From Actinoplanes missouriensis 431 (GTDB lineage Bacteria > Actinomycetota > Actinomycetes > Mycobacteriales > Micromonosporaceae): a DNA stretch of 64,000 nt. Made by a program: the position numbers and the translations under genes. The notes under the pieces are model-generated. The model worked only from the letters and a program-made list of their open reading frames with translations, was not told where the DNA came from and ran no database searches. The DNA lies in assembly GCF_000284295.1 (NCBI RefSeq), contig NC_017093.1:4278001-4342000 (forward strand), written 5' to 3'. Position 1 is the stretch's first letter. Each line of letters starts with the position of its first letter. Shown here one piece after another: positions 7,787 through 15,867 of the stretch.

Positions 7787-8226
7787 CGCAGGGCGGGCAG
7801 GATCGCGATCTCGCTGTAGAAGTTGTTGATCTGGCGCACCGCGGCCTCGAACGACTCCAGGTCCATCGGCTTGGAGACATACGCATTGGCGTGCTTCGCG
7901 TAACTCGCGGTGATGTCCGGTGCGGCGGTCGACGTGGTCAGCACGACGATCGGGATGCTCTTCAGGTCGTCGTCGGCCTTGATCTCGTTGAGCACCTCGT
8001 GGCCACCCATCCGGGGCATGTTGAGGTCGAGCAGCACCAGATCGGGGCGGGGCATGCCGGCGTACCGGCCGTGCCGGCGCAGGTAGTCGAGCGCCTCCCG
8101 GCCGTCCTCGACCGTGTGCACGACGGGCGGGGTGGCGACGCCGAGCAGCGCTTCCTCGATCATCATGGTGTCCGCGGGGTCGTCGTCGACCACCAGGACG
8201 TGCTGCAACCGCGAGAGCCCCGACAT
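7777..8226 (-). CDS. Single-domain response regulator (receiver only)
   Basis: The 149-residue protein consists only of a receiver domain. The acidic pair is D14-D15 in 'VLVVDDDPAD', the phospho-acceptor is D67 in 'DLVLLDLNMP', the switch Thr lies in 'IVVLTTST', and the conserved Lys is K119 in 'AYVSKP'. The long alpha3 region and 'GHEVLNEIKADDDLKSIPIVVLT' resemble Rcp1-type receivers that serve phytochrome or hybrid kinases by protein interaction and not by DNA binding. No kinase is adjacent; the GAF-PAS histidine kinase at 26.6 kb is the only candidate visible. ATG 8226 is preferred; a TTG four codons upstream is possible. It is divergent from the next gene. Confidence 0.9.
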   Translation of the reverse strand: MSGLSRLQHVLVVDDDPADTMMIEEALLGVATPPVVHTVEDGREALDYLRRHGRYAGMPRPDLVLLDLNMPRMGGHEVLNEIKADDDLKSIPIVVLTTSTAAPDITASYAKHANAYVSKPMDLESFEAAVRQINNFYSEIAILPALRQG

Positions 8227-8270
8227 AGCCGCCAACAATACTGCAGGGTGATCACCTAGGATTGCCCGCC

Positions 8271-9083
8271 ATGGCGCCCGAAGTTCTGCCGATGCGGCCG
8301 ATGACCGCCGGGGAACTCCTCGACGCGGGCGCCGCTCTGCTGCGCCGGCGCGCCTGGCCGTTGCTGGCGATCGCCGCGCCGCTGGTGGCCGCTGAGCAGC
8401 TGATCCTCGCCGGGCTGCGGGACCGGGCCGGGCTGACCCCGCCGGCGTTCCTGCCCGACTTCGGTGACCTGGGCGGATGGTGGCTGGTCGTGGCGGCGGG
8501 GTTCGGCATGGAGGCGGCGATCGTCGCGCTGCTCGGCGGTTACGCGGGCGTGGCGGCCGGGTCCGCGCTGACCGGCGCCCGGGCGCGCCTGCTGAGCCGT
8601 CCGGGAGCGGTCCTCGCCACGGCGACGGTCGCCGGGGTGGTGTCGGCGTTCGCCGCCTATTTCGGGTTCGTGCCGTGGCTGATCGTCTACGGGCTCATCG
8701 GGATGGCCACCCCGGCGCTCACCCTCGGCCGTGCCCGTCATCCGTTCCGCCGGTCCGCCCGGCTCGCCACCCGTGACGGACTGCGACCGGCCCTGATCAG
8801 GCTGCTCGGCTACGGCAGCTGGTTCGTGGTCCGGTTCGCGCTCGGGACCGGCTGGGTCGCGATCGCCTCGCAGATCGGCTGGACGGTCGACGACGGCGTG
8901 GTGGCCTGGGTGGTGCCGATCGCGTGGGGCCTGGCGAACACCGTCGCCTACCCGGCGCTCGCTTGCCTGGATGCGGCGATGCTGGTGGAGACGCGGATCC
9001 GCAGTGAGGGTCTGGACATCGAGATCGGGCGGGAACGCGCCCGCGGCGGCGACGGTTCGGCGGCCCTGGTGGACGCGGCATGA
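8271..9083 (+). CDS. Polytopic membrane protein (GPDPase membrane-domain-like)
   Basis: The product has 270 residues and five to six membrane segments. The N-terminus 'RPMTAGELLDAGAALLRRRAWPLLAIAAPL' resembles actinobacterial proteins with a glycerophosphoryl-diester-phosphodiesterase membrane domain that often precede DUF4129 genes. No catalytic domain is present. TAGGAT (8257-8262) lies eight bases before the ATG, so the operon probably starts here as a leaderless message. The 3' end overlaps the next gene by 4 bp. Its place at the head of the DUF4129-DUF4350-MoxR-DUF58 operon suggests a role in that complex's membrane assembly; this is inference. Confidence 0.75.
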   Translation: MAPEVLPMRPMTAGELLDAGAALLRRRAWPLLAIAAPLVAAEQLILAGLRDRAGLTPPAFLPDFGDLGGWWLVVAAGFGMEAAIVALLGGYAGVAAGSALTGARARLLSRPGAVLATATVAGVVSAFAAYFGFVPWLIVYGLIGMATPALTLGRARHPFRRSARLATRDGLRPALIRLLGYGSWFVVRFALGTGWVAIASQIGWTVDDGVVAWVVPIAWGLANTVAYPALACLDAAMLVETRIRSEGLDIEIGRERARGGDGSAALVDAA

Positions 9084-9658
9084 CCCGTGCCTACGACGAG
9101 TGGGTGGCCGCCGTCTTCGATGTGGTGCCGGCCCGCCTGGTCCTGCTCGGACTGTTTCTGATCACCCTGGTCGGCGCCCTCCTGTGGTACTCCTTCCCGG
9201 TCTGGGTCCCGCGCCGCTGGCCGCACCTGCGGATGCCCCGGATCGACCTGCGCCTCCCGCGCCGCCGCACCCGCCGGCGTCCCGCCACCCGGGGCGCCGA
9301 ACCCCACGATCACCTTCACCAGCCCCATCGGGTACGGGACCACGCGTCACCCACCGAGCCGGACGCCGACCGGCTCGCGGCCGAGGGCCGTTACGCCGAG
9401 GCCATCCGCCAGCGCCTGCGCGACACCGTCACCGACCTGACCCGGGCCGGCGTGGTGACCCCGCAGCCCGGCACGACCGCCGCCGAGCTCGCCGACGCCA
9501 CGGCCGGCGCCCGCCCCGGCGTCGCGCCCGCCATGGACGAGGCCACCGCGCTCTTCTCCGAGGTCTGGTACGGCCACCGCCCGGCCGCCGCCGAGCATGA
9601 CGAGCGGATGCGCCGGCTCACCGACGAGATCCGCGACGACGTCGGAGGCCCGCGATGA
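9080..9658 (+). CDS. DUF4129 domain membrane protein
   Basis: The 192-residue product has one membrane helix (about 17-38), a basic Arg/Pro-rich linker, and a soluble C-terminal domain with 'YAEAIRQRLRDTVTDLTRAGVV', 'PGTTAAELADA' and 'ATALFSEVWYGHRPA', the pattern of DUF4129. These proteins sit in MoxR/DUF58 operons; in other bacteria the domain is fused to transglutaminase-like proteins. ATG overlaps the previous stop (ATGA), and the 3' end overlaps the next gene by 4 bp, so translation is coupled along the operon. Molecular function is unknown. Confidence 0.8.
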   Translation: MTRAYDEWVAAVFDVVPARLVLLGLFLITLVGALLWYSFPVWVPRRWPHLRMPRIDLRLPRRRTRRRPATRGAEPHDHLHQPHRVRDHASPTEPDADRLAAEGRYAEAIRQRLRDTVTDLTRAGVVTPQPGTTAAELADATAGARPGVAPAMDEATALFSEVWYGHRPAAAEHDERMRRLTDEIRDDVGGPR

Positions 9659-10935
9659 GGCGCCTGCTGAGCGGCCTGAACCCGCGCACCCACCGGCGGA
9701 TGCGGATCGTGCTGCCGTTCGCCGCCCTGCTCGGCCTGATCCTCGCCACGCTGCTGGCGCACGCCCTGGAGCAGCCCGATCCGGGTGATCCCGGCTATCT
9801 GGACCCCGGCGCGAGCGGCGCCGCCGGCAGTGCCCGGCTGGCCGCCGCGCTGCGCGCCGGCGGCACCGAGGTGGTCCCGGTGACCGGCACCGAGGAGGCC
9901 CTCGATCGGGTACGGGAGAAGCCCGGCGTCACCCTGTTCGTGCCGGCGCCCTCCTTCGTCGACCTGCAGAGCCTCAGCAACTCGACGGGCCTGCCGCCGG
10001 ACACCCGGATCGTGGTGGCCGGGGCGGAGCTGCGGGACATCGAGCGGACCGGCTGGCAGATCGGCCACGCCGGCACCCGGTGGGCCGCCAAGGCGGTGAC
10101 CAAGGACTGCGAACTGCCGCTGTTGCCCGGCCCGGCCGCCGTGCTGCGCCAGAAGTACACGGCACCGGACGGGGTCGTCTGCTACGGCGGCGGGTTCGTG
10201 GCGTGCGACGACGGACCGGTCACGGTGATCCTGGTCGGGGCCGCCGACCCGTTCCGCAACGACCGGATCGGCGAGCACGCCAACGAGGCGTTCGCGACGG
10301 CCCTGCTCGGCGGCGACCGGGTCGTCTGGCTGGACCTGCACGAGCGGGAGAACCGGGTCGCCGAACCCGAGCCGTCCGAGTCCACCGCGTCGTCACCGGT
10401 CGAGCTGCCGAGCGAGGAGCAGTCGCTGCCCGCCCCGCCGCCGGGCCCCGCGACCGGCACCCCCGGCGCGCCACCGGACGCCGGAGGCCGGCAGGCCGCG
10501 CGGCCGCCGCTCACCGACGCGTTCCCGGCCGGGTTCTGGGCCACCCTGGTGCTCGCCGCGCTCGCGCTGCTCGCCCTGGCCGCGGCCGCCGCCCGCCGGC
10601 TCGGCGCCCCGGTCGCCGAACCGCTGCCGTCCCGGGTGCCCGCGCACGAGACGATGCTCGGCCACGCCCGGCTCTACCAGCGGGCCCGGGCGCGCGAACC
10701 GTCCCTGGACGTGCTGCGCGCGGCGGCCCGGCGCCGTCTCACCGAGCACCTCGGGCTGCCGCGCGACGCGAGCCTCCCCGAGATCGCCGGGCGGGCCGGG
10801 CTGTCACCGGACCACGTCCGTAGTGTGCTCGGCGGCGACCCGCCGGAGACCGACGCGGAGCTGGTGGCAGCCGCGCAGAACATGCAGACACTGGTGCGTG
10901 AGGTCACGCACCGGACGGGTGAAGGAGAATCGTGA
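9655..10935 (+). CDS. DUF4350 domain membrane protein
   Basis: This 426-residue protein has an N-terminal membrane helix (about 18-38), an extracytoplasmic domain with 'YLDPGASGAAGSARLAAALR' and 'GVTLFVPAPSFVDLQ' typical of DUF4350, a Pro-rich linker (about 245-285), a second membrane helix (about 297-317), and a cytosolic helical tail. DUF4350 proteins accompany MoxR and DUF58 genes in actinobacteria. The start overlaps the previous stop and the end overlaps the MoxR start (GTGA), so it is coupled within the operon. Its biochemical role is unknown. Confidence 0.8.
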   Translation: MRRLLSGLNPRTHRRMRIVLPFAALLGLILATLLAHALEQPDPGDPGYLDPGASGAAGSARLAAALRAGGTEVVPVTGTEEALDRVREKPGVTLFVPAPSFVDLQSLSNSTGLPPDTRIVVAGAELRDIERTGWQIGHAGTRWAAKAVTKDCELPLLPGPAAVLRQKYTAPDGVVCYGGGFVACDDGPVTVILVGAADPFRNDRIGEHANEAFATALLGGDRVVWLDLHERENRVAEPEPSESTASSPVELPSEEQSLPAPPPGPATGTPGAPPDAGGRQAARPPLTDAFPAGFWATLVLAALALLALAAAAARRLGAPVAEPLPSRVPAHETMLGHARLYQRARAREPSLDVLRAAARRRLTEHLGLPRDASLPEIAGRAGLSPDHVRSVLGGDPPETDAELVAAAQNMQTLVREVTHRTGEGES

Positions 10936-11894
10936 CCGCCGAATCCGAACAGGCCCGCCACGCGCTGAGCCGTCTGCGCGCCGAGGTCGGCAAGGCCGTC
11001 GTCGGGCAGGACGCGGTCGTCGGCGGGGTCATGGTGGCGCTGCTCTGCGGCGGGCATGTGCTGCTCGAAGGCGTACCCGGGGTGGCGAAGACCTTGTTGG
11101 TGCGGGCCGTCGCCGCCGCGCTCAACCTGGACACCAAACGGGTGCAGTTCACCCCGGATCTGATGCCCGGCGACGTGACCGGCTCGCTGGTCTACGACGC
11201 ACGCACCTCCGCTTTCAACTTCCGCCCCGGACCGGTCTTCACCAACCTGCTGCTCGCCGACGAGATCAACCGGACGCCGCCGAAGACCCAGGCCGCGCTC
11301 CTCGAGGCGATGGAGGAACGCCAGGTCAGCGTCGACGGCACGCCCCGGCCGCTGCCGCAGCCGTTCCTGGTCGCGGCCACCCAGAACCCGATCGAGTACG
11401 AGGGGACGTATCCGCTCCCGGAAGCGCAACTCGACCGTTTCCTGCTCAAACTCTCCGTCCCCCTGCCCGAACGCGACGACGAGATCGGCGTGCTGCGCGC
11501 CCACCACCACGGATTCGACCCGCGCGACCTGAAGGCCGCCGGGATCACCCCCGTCGCCGGGCCCGCCGACCTGGCCGCCGGGCGCGCCGCGGTGCAGCGG
11601 GTGGCCGTCGCCGACCCGGTCCTGGCGTACGTCGTCGACCTCTGCCGGGCCACCCGGCAGACCCCCGCGCTGGAACTCGGCGCGTCCCCGCGCGGTGCGA
11701 CCGCCCTGCTCGCCGTCGCGAAGGCGTACGCCTGGCTGTCCGGGCGCGACTACGTGGTGCCGGACGACGTGAAGGCGTACGCGATCGCCGCCCTGCGCCA
11801 CCGGGTGCGGCTGCGCGCCGACGCCGAACTCGACGGCGCGACGGTGCCGGCGGTCCTCGCCGGGGTGCTCGCCGCCGTGCCCGCCCCGCGCTGA
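10932..11894 (+). CDS. MoxR-family AAA+ ATPase
   Basis: The 320-residue protein has Walker A GVPGVAKT (47-54), Walker B LLLADEIN (106-113), sensor 1 'AATQNPIEYEGTYPLPEAQLDRF' and a C-terminal helical lid (ASPRGATALLAVAKAYAW...). MoxR ATPases act as chaperones that remodel or insert cofactors into partner proteins bearing DUF58 and VWA-like folds. The GTG start overlaps the DUF4350 stop, and the stop overlaps the ATG of the DUF58 gene. Length and motifs are normal for the family, and the partner gene is adjacent as expected. Confidence 0.92.
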   Translation: MTAESEQARHALSRLRAEVGKAVVGQDAVVGGVMVALLCGGHVLLEGVPGVAKTLLVRAVAAALNLDTKRVQFTPDLMPGDVTGSLVYDARTSAFNFRPGPVFTNLLLADEINRTPPKTQAALLEAMEERQVSVDGTPRPLPQPFLVAATQNPIEYEGTYPLPEAQLDRFLLKLSVPLPERDDEIGVLRAHHHGFDPRDLKAAGITPVAGPADLAAGRAAVQRVAVADPVLAYVVDLCRATRQTPALELGASPRGATALLAVAKAYAWLSGRDYVVPDDVKAYAIAALRHRVRLRADAELDGATVPAVLAGVLAAVPAPR

Positions 11895-13213
11895 TGGTCA
11901 CCCGCCGGTTCGCGCTGATCCTGCTCACCGGGCTGCCGCTGCCGGCGCTGCTGCCGTCGCCCTGGACCGGTCTGCTGATCGTCCTCGGGTTCGCGGTGGC
12001 GGTCGCGGCGATCGACGTCGCGGTCGCCGGGCCGCTGACCGCGGTACGGCTGTCCCGCGCCGGTGACCGGACCGTGTGGCTCGGCGGCACCGCGACCGTC
12101 ACGCTGACCGTCACGAACACCGGCCGCCGGCCGCTGCGCCTGCACGTGCGCGACAGTTGGGTGCCGTCCGCCGGGGCGTGGCCGTCCCGGCACGACGTGT
12201 GGCTGCCGCGGGGCGCGCACGAGGCGCTGACGATCAAGCTCAATCCGGTACGGCACGGTGACCGGCCGGCGGTCCACGTGATCCTCCGCTCTCTGGGGCC
12301 GTTCGGTGTCGCGTACCGGCAACGGGGCCGGCGGTGGAACGCCGCGATCTCCCCGCCCTGGGTGCTGCGTGTGCTGCCGCACTTCCCGTCGCGGCGGATC
12401 CTGCCCGAGAAGCTCGCCCGGATGCGCGTGATCGAGGGCTCGTCGGTGACCCGCGGGCGCGGGCACGGCACCGAGTTCGACGCGCTGCGCGAGTACGTGA
12501 TCGGCGACGACGTCCGCTCGATCGACTGGCGGGCCAGCGCACGCCACAACGACGTGATGGTCCGGACCTGGCGGCCGGAACGCGACAGGCGCGTGGTGTG
12601 CGTGATCGATACCGGTCGTACGTCCGCGGCCCGGGTGGGGAACGCGCCCCGCCTGGATGCGGCGATCGACGCGGCGCTGCTGCTGTCGGTGCTGGCCGTC
12701 CGTGCCGAGGACCGGGTGGATCTGATCGCCCTCGACGCGGTGGTGCGGGCCCGGGTGGCCGGGGCCGCGGCGTCGGCGTCGAAGCTGGAACGGCTGATCG
12801 ACGCGATGGCGTCGCTGGTGCCGTCCGCCGTGGAGACAGACTGGGCGGCGCTCGCCACGTCGCTGCTGCGGCGTGACCAGAAGCGGTCGCTGGTGGTGAT
12901 CTTCACGGCTCTGGAGCCGGCGCCGATCGTGGAAGGGCTGCTGCCGCTGCTTCCGCGCCTCGCGGCGCGCCACCAGGTGCTGATCGCGGGGGTACGGGAC
13001 CCGGCCGTCACCCGGCTCGCCGAGGTGCCGCCGTCGGCGTCGGTGTCGGACGTGCACACGGCGGCGGCGGCGCAGCGGGTGCTGAGCGAGAGGGATCGGG
13101 TGCGGGAGGTGCTCGGCCGGCACGGGGCGATCGTGGTGGACGCCGATGCGGGGGCGTTCGCGGGTCAGGTGGTGGACGTTTATTTGCTGCTCAAGGCCAC
13201 GGGGCGGTTGTAG
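11894..13213 (+). CDS. DUF58 domain protein, MoxR partner
   Basis: The product has 439 residues: two N-terminal membrane segments (about 5-22 and 26-45), a beta-rich region (60-150), and the DUF58 core 'GTEFDALREYVIGDDVRSIDWRASARHND' (about 195-222), followed by a VWA-like fold with 'VVCVIDTGRTS'. The metal site is DTGRTS, not the classical DxSxS. DUF58 proteins are partners of MoxR ATPases. The ATG overlaps the MoxR stop (ATGA). A longer upstream reading of this frame is antiphase to the MoxR gene and was discarded. This is the last gene of the operon; the dispersed repeat copy B begins 11 bp after the stop. Confidence 0.88.
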   Translation: MVTRRFALILLTGLPLPALLPSPWTGLLIVLGFAVAVAAIDVAVAGPLTAVRLSRAGDRTVWLGGTATVTLTVTNTGRRPLRLHVRDSWVPSAGAWPSRHDVWLPRGAHEALTIKLNPVRHGDRPAVHVILRSLGPFGVAYRQRGRRWNAAISPPWVLRVLPHFPSRRILPEKLARMRVIEGSSVTRGRGHGTEFDALREYVIGDDVRSIDWRASARHNDVMVRTWRPERDRRVVCVIDTGRTSAARVGNAPRLDAAIDAALLLSVLAVRAEDRVDLIALDAVVRARVAGAAASASKLERLIDAMASLVPSAVETDWAALATSLLRRDQKRSLVVIFTALEPAPIVEGLLPLLPRLAARHQVLIAGVRDPAVTRLAEVPPSASVSDVHTAAAAQRVLSERDRVREVLGRHGAIVVDADAGAFAGQVVDVYLLLKATGRL

Positions 13214-13223
13214 CGGTTGGTGG

Positions 13224-13365
13224 GTCCGGCCGGTGCTCAGCGCTGCTCCAACGGGTCAGTGGCAGCACTGGGAGCCAGCTCGACTCGGCCGGCTGGTTGC
13301 TGGTGCTGTCGGGCGTCCGGTTTGTGAACACTGAGCGCCAGCCGGCATCGACGTTTCCACGATCC
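13224..13365 (+). repeat. Dispersed intergenic repeat, copy B
   Basis: This 142-bp tract between the DUF58 and hydrolase genes shares GTGCTGTCGGGCGTCCG, CTGAGCGCCAGCCGGCATCG and a TTCCACGATCC end with copy C (47227-47378), and matches copy A in reverse. It is rich in CCGGCTGG/CCAGCCGG and could form stem-loops. The remaining DNA to 13576 carries no gene. Confidence 0.7.
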
Positions 13366-13460
13366 CCGGCCTCTGCTCCGCCGAGGGCGATCAGCGCACG
13401 AGCATGGTGATCGCGTGCACCTACCGCCGATGGGCGCGCGATCAGCCCGGCGCGCTCCGA

Positions 13461-13487
13461 GCGCACACGAACGGCTTACGTGTGCGC
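13461..13487. other. Perfect 9-bp inverted repeat
   Basis: GCGCACACG (13461-13469) is answered by CGTGTGCGC (13479-13487) across a 9-nt loop, and GATCAGC/TGATCGA lie outside it. It is 90 bp before the hydrolase ATG and 250 bp after the DUF58 stop. It could be a terminator for the operon or a protein site; no T-tract follows. Confidence 0.45.
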
Positions 13488-13576
13488 TGATCGACCCTGC
13501 GAGCCGCTCCGGCGTCCAGCTGACCGGCGACGGCTGGACTGGGCGTAACCGGGCGCCGGCCGGGTAACCACTGTGG

Positions 13577-14512
13577 ATGTTCGACGGCTTTCGGCTTGAC
13601 CACATCGACCTGGGCGACGTCTCGCTGCGCGTCCGGCACGGCGGCTCCGGCACCCCGGTCGTGCTGCTGCACGGCCACCCGCGCACCCACACCACCTGGT
13701 ACGCGGTGGCGCCCCGCCTCGCCGCCCGGCACACCGTTGTCGCGCCCGACCTGCGCGGATACGGCCGATCCACCCTCCCGCCCGAGAGGTCCGGCCAACC
13801 CGAGGGGTCCGGCCACCCCGACGCCCCCGACGCCCCCGGCCACCCCGGCCGGCCTGACCACGCGCAGTCCAGCAAGCGCGCCATGGCCGGCGACGTAGTC
13901 CGACTGATGAACCGTCTAGGTCACGACCGGTTCGCGGTGGTCGGCCATGACAGGGGCGCCCTGGTCGCGTTCCGGACCGCCATGGATCATCCGGAGGCGG
14001 TCACCCACCTGGTCGTCATGGACAGTCTCCCGGTGATCGAGCACCTGGAACGTACCGATGAGGTGTTTGCCCGGGTGTGGTGGCACTGGTGGTTCCTGGG
14101 GCAGACCGACAAGCCCGCCGAGCGGGTGATCACCGCGGACCCTGACGCCTGGTACACCACGCCCGGCCCGGAGGTGATCGGCGCGGAGAATCACGCCGAT
14201 CTGTGGGCGGCGCTGCGGGATCCGGCCGTGGTGCACGGGATGTGCGAGGACTATCGGGCGGGTCTCGGTGTGGACCGGGAGCACGATGCGGCGGACCGGG
14301 CGGCCGGTCGTCGCGTCGAGTGTCCGGCGATGCTGCTCGAAGCGGTCCGCGACGACCTCGACATCCACGGTGACCCGGCGAAGATCTGGGCGCCGTGGCT
14401 GCGCCGCCCGCTGCGTCACCGGCTGATCGACAGCGGACATCACCAGGCCGAGGAGGCCCCGGAACAGGTCAGCGCGGAGTTGATCGACTTCCTCCGGGAC
14501 GAGGCCCCATAA
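13577..14512 (+). CDS. Haloacetate-dehalogenase-like alpha/beta hydrolase
   Basis: The 311-residue protein carries family signatures of fluoroacetate/haloacetate dehalogenases and related epoxide hydrolases: 'LLHGHPRTHTTW' (about 31-41), 'APDLRGYGRS', 'SSKRAMAGDVVRLM' (98-111), nucleophile Asp125 in 'VGHDRGA', the cap signature 'WHWWFLGQ', and catalytic His in 'SGHHQAEEAP'. These enzymes hydrolyse a C-halogen bond or an epoxide through an aspartyl ester. A Gly/Pro/Asp-rich insertion (about 70-97) splits the region between GYGRS and SSKRAM and has no counterpart in the family. TAACCA six bases before the ATG is a weak -10. The next gene follows after 7 bp. Confidence 0.78.
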   Translation: MFDGFRLDHIDLGDVSLRVRHGGSGTPVVLLHGHPRTHTTWYAVAPRLAARHTVVAPDLRGYGRSTLPPERSGQPEGSGHPDAPDAPGHPGRPDHAQSSKRAMAGDVVRLMNRLGHDRFAVVGHDRGALVAFRTAMDHPEAVTHLVVMDSLPVIEHLERTDEVFARVWWHWWFLGQTDKPAERVITADPDAWYTTPGPEVIGAENHADLWAALRDPAVVHGMCEDYRAGLGVDREHDAADRAAGRRVECPAMLLEAVRDDLDIHGDPAKIWAPWLRRPLRHRLIDSGHHQAEEAPEQVSAELIDFLRDEAP

Positions 14513-14519
14513 TGCCTCC

Positions 14520-15005
14520 GTGAATCGGATATCTGTTGCCGCCGCGCTCCTGCTGGTTTCCGCGGTGGCGCTGGCCGCGCTGTCCTGGGTGCGGGTCGGC
14601 GGCAGCGTGGAGCAGGTTTTCCAGCCGGGCGCGCCGGCGGTGCTGGACGTGCCCGGCGGGGAGTTCATGGTGTGGTCGGCCGGCGCCGTCGACGTGCGCT
14701 GCGAACCGGCCGACATCGAGGGACCGTGGTCGGCGCGGTCGGTGCGGGACGAGGATCTCACGGTGGAGGGCGAGGGCCGGACCTGGCGCGGCGCGCTGCT
14801 GGTGACCGCCGAGCCGCCCGGCACCTATGAGATCACGTGCACCGGGGACGCGGCACTCGCGCTCGGCGACCCGCCGCTGATCCACGACTTCAGCACCCAG
14901 CTGTACCTGCGGTTCGGCGCCGCGCTGCTGGCACTCGCCGGCATCGTGACCGGGCTGGCCGGGGCGATCACGGCGGCACGCCGCCGCAAACGCGTGGCAG
15001 CCTGA
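14520..15005 (+). CDS. Membrane protein with N- and C-terminal helices
   Basis: The product has 161 residues. A hydrophobic N-terminal helix (about 5-23) could be a signal anchor. An extracytoplasmic region with two Cys (VRCEPAD, EITCTGD) that could form a disulfide follows, and a second helix (about 130-152) precedes a basic tail (RRRKR). I recognise no family. The GTG start lies 7 bp after the hydrolase stop, with CATAAT six bases upstream as a near-consensus leaderless -10. A hairpin terminator follows the stop. Confidence 0.6.
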   Translation: MNRISVAAALLLVSAVALAALSWVRVGGSVEQVFQPGAPAVLDVPGGEFMVWSAGAVDVRCEPADIEGPWSARSVRDEDLTVEGEGRTWRGALLVTAEPPGTYEITCTGDAALALGDPPLIHDFSTQLYLRFGAALLALAGIVTGLAGAITAARRRKRVAA

Positions 15006-15021
15006 CGCCGGACGTGAAACA

Positions 15022-15050
15022 GGGCCGCGCCTCCCGTGAGAACGCGGCCC
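15022..15050. terminator. Bidirectional hairpin terminator
   Basis: GGGCCGCG (15022-15029) pairs with CGCGGCCC (15043-15050) over a 13-nt loop. It lies between the converging stops at 15005 and 15058, so it can end both transcripts. No T-tract is present. Confidence 0.6.
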
Positions 15051-15057
15051 CCGAGGC

Positions 15058-15798
15058 TCAGCGGGCGATGTACCCGCCGTCCACGAACAGCTCCGCGCCC
15101 GTGATGAACGACGCGTCGTCGCTCGCCAGGAACACGATCGCGGCCGCGACCTCCTCCGGCCGCCCGACCCGCCCGAGCGGCGTCGTCGCCACGTACGGCT
15201 CCTGGTCGGTGTCGCCCATCATCGGGGTCTCGATGAAACCGGGGTGGATGCTGTTGACCCGGATGCCGAGGGGCGCCCACTCGACGGCGACGTTCTTGGT
15301 CAGCGTACGGACGGCGCCCTTGGCCGCGTGGTACGCCGGTGACGTCCCGAATCCGCCGGACGCCCCGAAGATCGAGCTGATGTTGACGACCGCGGCGGCG
15401 GGGGAGGCCTTGAGCAGCGGCGCGAACGCCTTCGTGCCGAGGAAGACGCTGGTCTGGGTGACCGCCACGACCTTCTCGTAGAGCGCGAGCGTGGTCTCCT
15501 CGAGGGTCTCCGCGTGGCCGAGGCCGGCGTTGTTGACGAGGATGTCGAGGCCGGCGAACCGGGACTGCACCTCCGCGACCGCGGATGCCCACGCGGCCTC
15601 GTCGGTGACGTCGAGGTGCAGGTAGAGCGCCGTGCCACCGGTCTTCTCGATCGCGGCCGCCACCTCGGCGCCGGGTCCGTCCTGCACGTCGGCGACCACG
15701 ACCGTGGCACCCTCGGCCGCGAGCCGCAGCGCCGTCTGCCGGCCGATGCCACTCGCTCCGCCGGTCACGAGCGCGGTCCTGCCATCGAATCGAGCCAT
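15058..15798 (-). CDS. Short-chain dehydrogenase/reductase
   Basis: The 246-residue classical SDR has the cofactor motif TGGASGIG (12-19), NNAG (89-92), catalytic Ser in 'VNISSIFG' (141-142), and Y156-x3-K160 in 'AYHAAKGAV', then 'HPGFIETPM' and the C-terminal 'GAELFVDGGY'. Asp37 after the second strand ('VVADVQ') suggests NAD(H) and not NADP(H). AGGAG lies about 8 nt before the ATG. The gene is divergent from a TetR regulator, and a perfect palindrome lies in the shared promoter, so it is very likely the regulator's target. Substrate is unknown. Confidence 0.9.
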   Translation of the reverse strand: MARFDGRTALVTGGASGIGRQTALRLAAEGATVVVADVQDGPGAEVAAAIEKTGGTALYLHLDVTDEAAWASAVAEVQSRFAGLDILVNNAGLGHAETLEETTLALYEKVVAVTQTSVFLGTKAFAPLLKASPAAAVVNISSIFGASGGFGTSPAYHAAKGAVRTLTKNVAVEWAPLGIRVNSIHPGFIETPMMGDTDQEPYVATTPLGRVGRPEEVAAAIVFLASDDASFITGAELFVDGGYIAR

Positions 15799-15835
15799 CG
15801 TCCTGCTCCTTCATGTGGTGCGGCTTTGATTCGTT

Positions 15836-15856
15836 TACGATACGTCTCGTATCGTA
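15836..15856. promoter_or_regulatory. TetR operator between SDR and tetR
   Basis: TACGATACG, TCT, CGTATCGTA form a perfect 9-bp inverted repeat with a 3-bp centre. It overlaps the TATTCT -10 (15855-15860) of the TetR gene and lies 37 bp upstream of the SDR start codon, so binding would repress both genes. Confidence 0.75.
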
Positions 15857-15867
15857 TTCTAAGCCCT

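Noticed and set aside
10823..11893. Long N-terminal extension of the DUF58 frame
   Set aside because: It is out of phase with the MoxR gene and Arg-rich. The ATG overlapping the MoxR stop gives a normal DUF58 protein.
15514..15867. Upstream extension of the tetR frame
   Set aside because: It is antisense to the SDR gene and crosses the operator.
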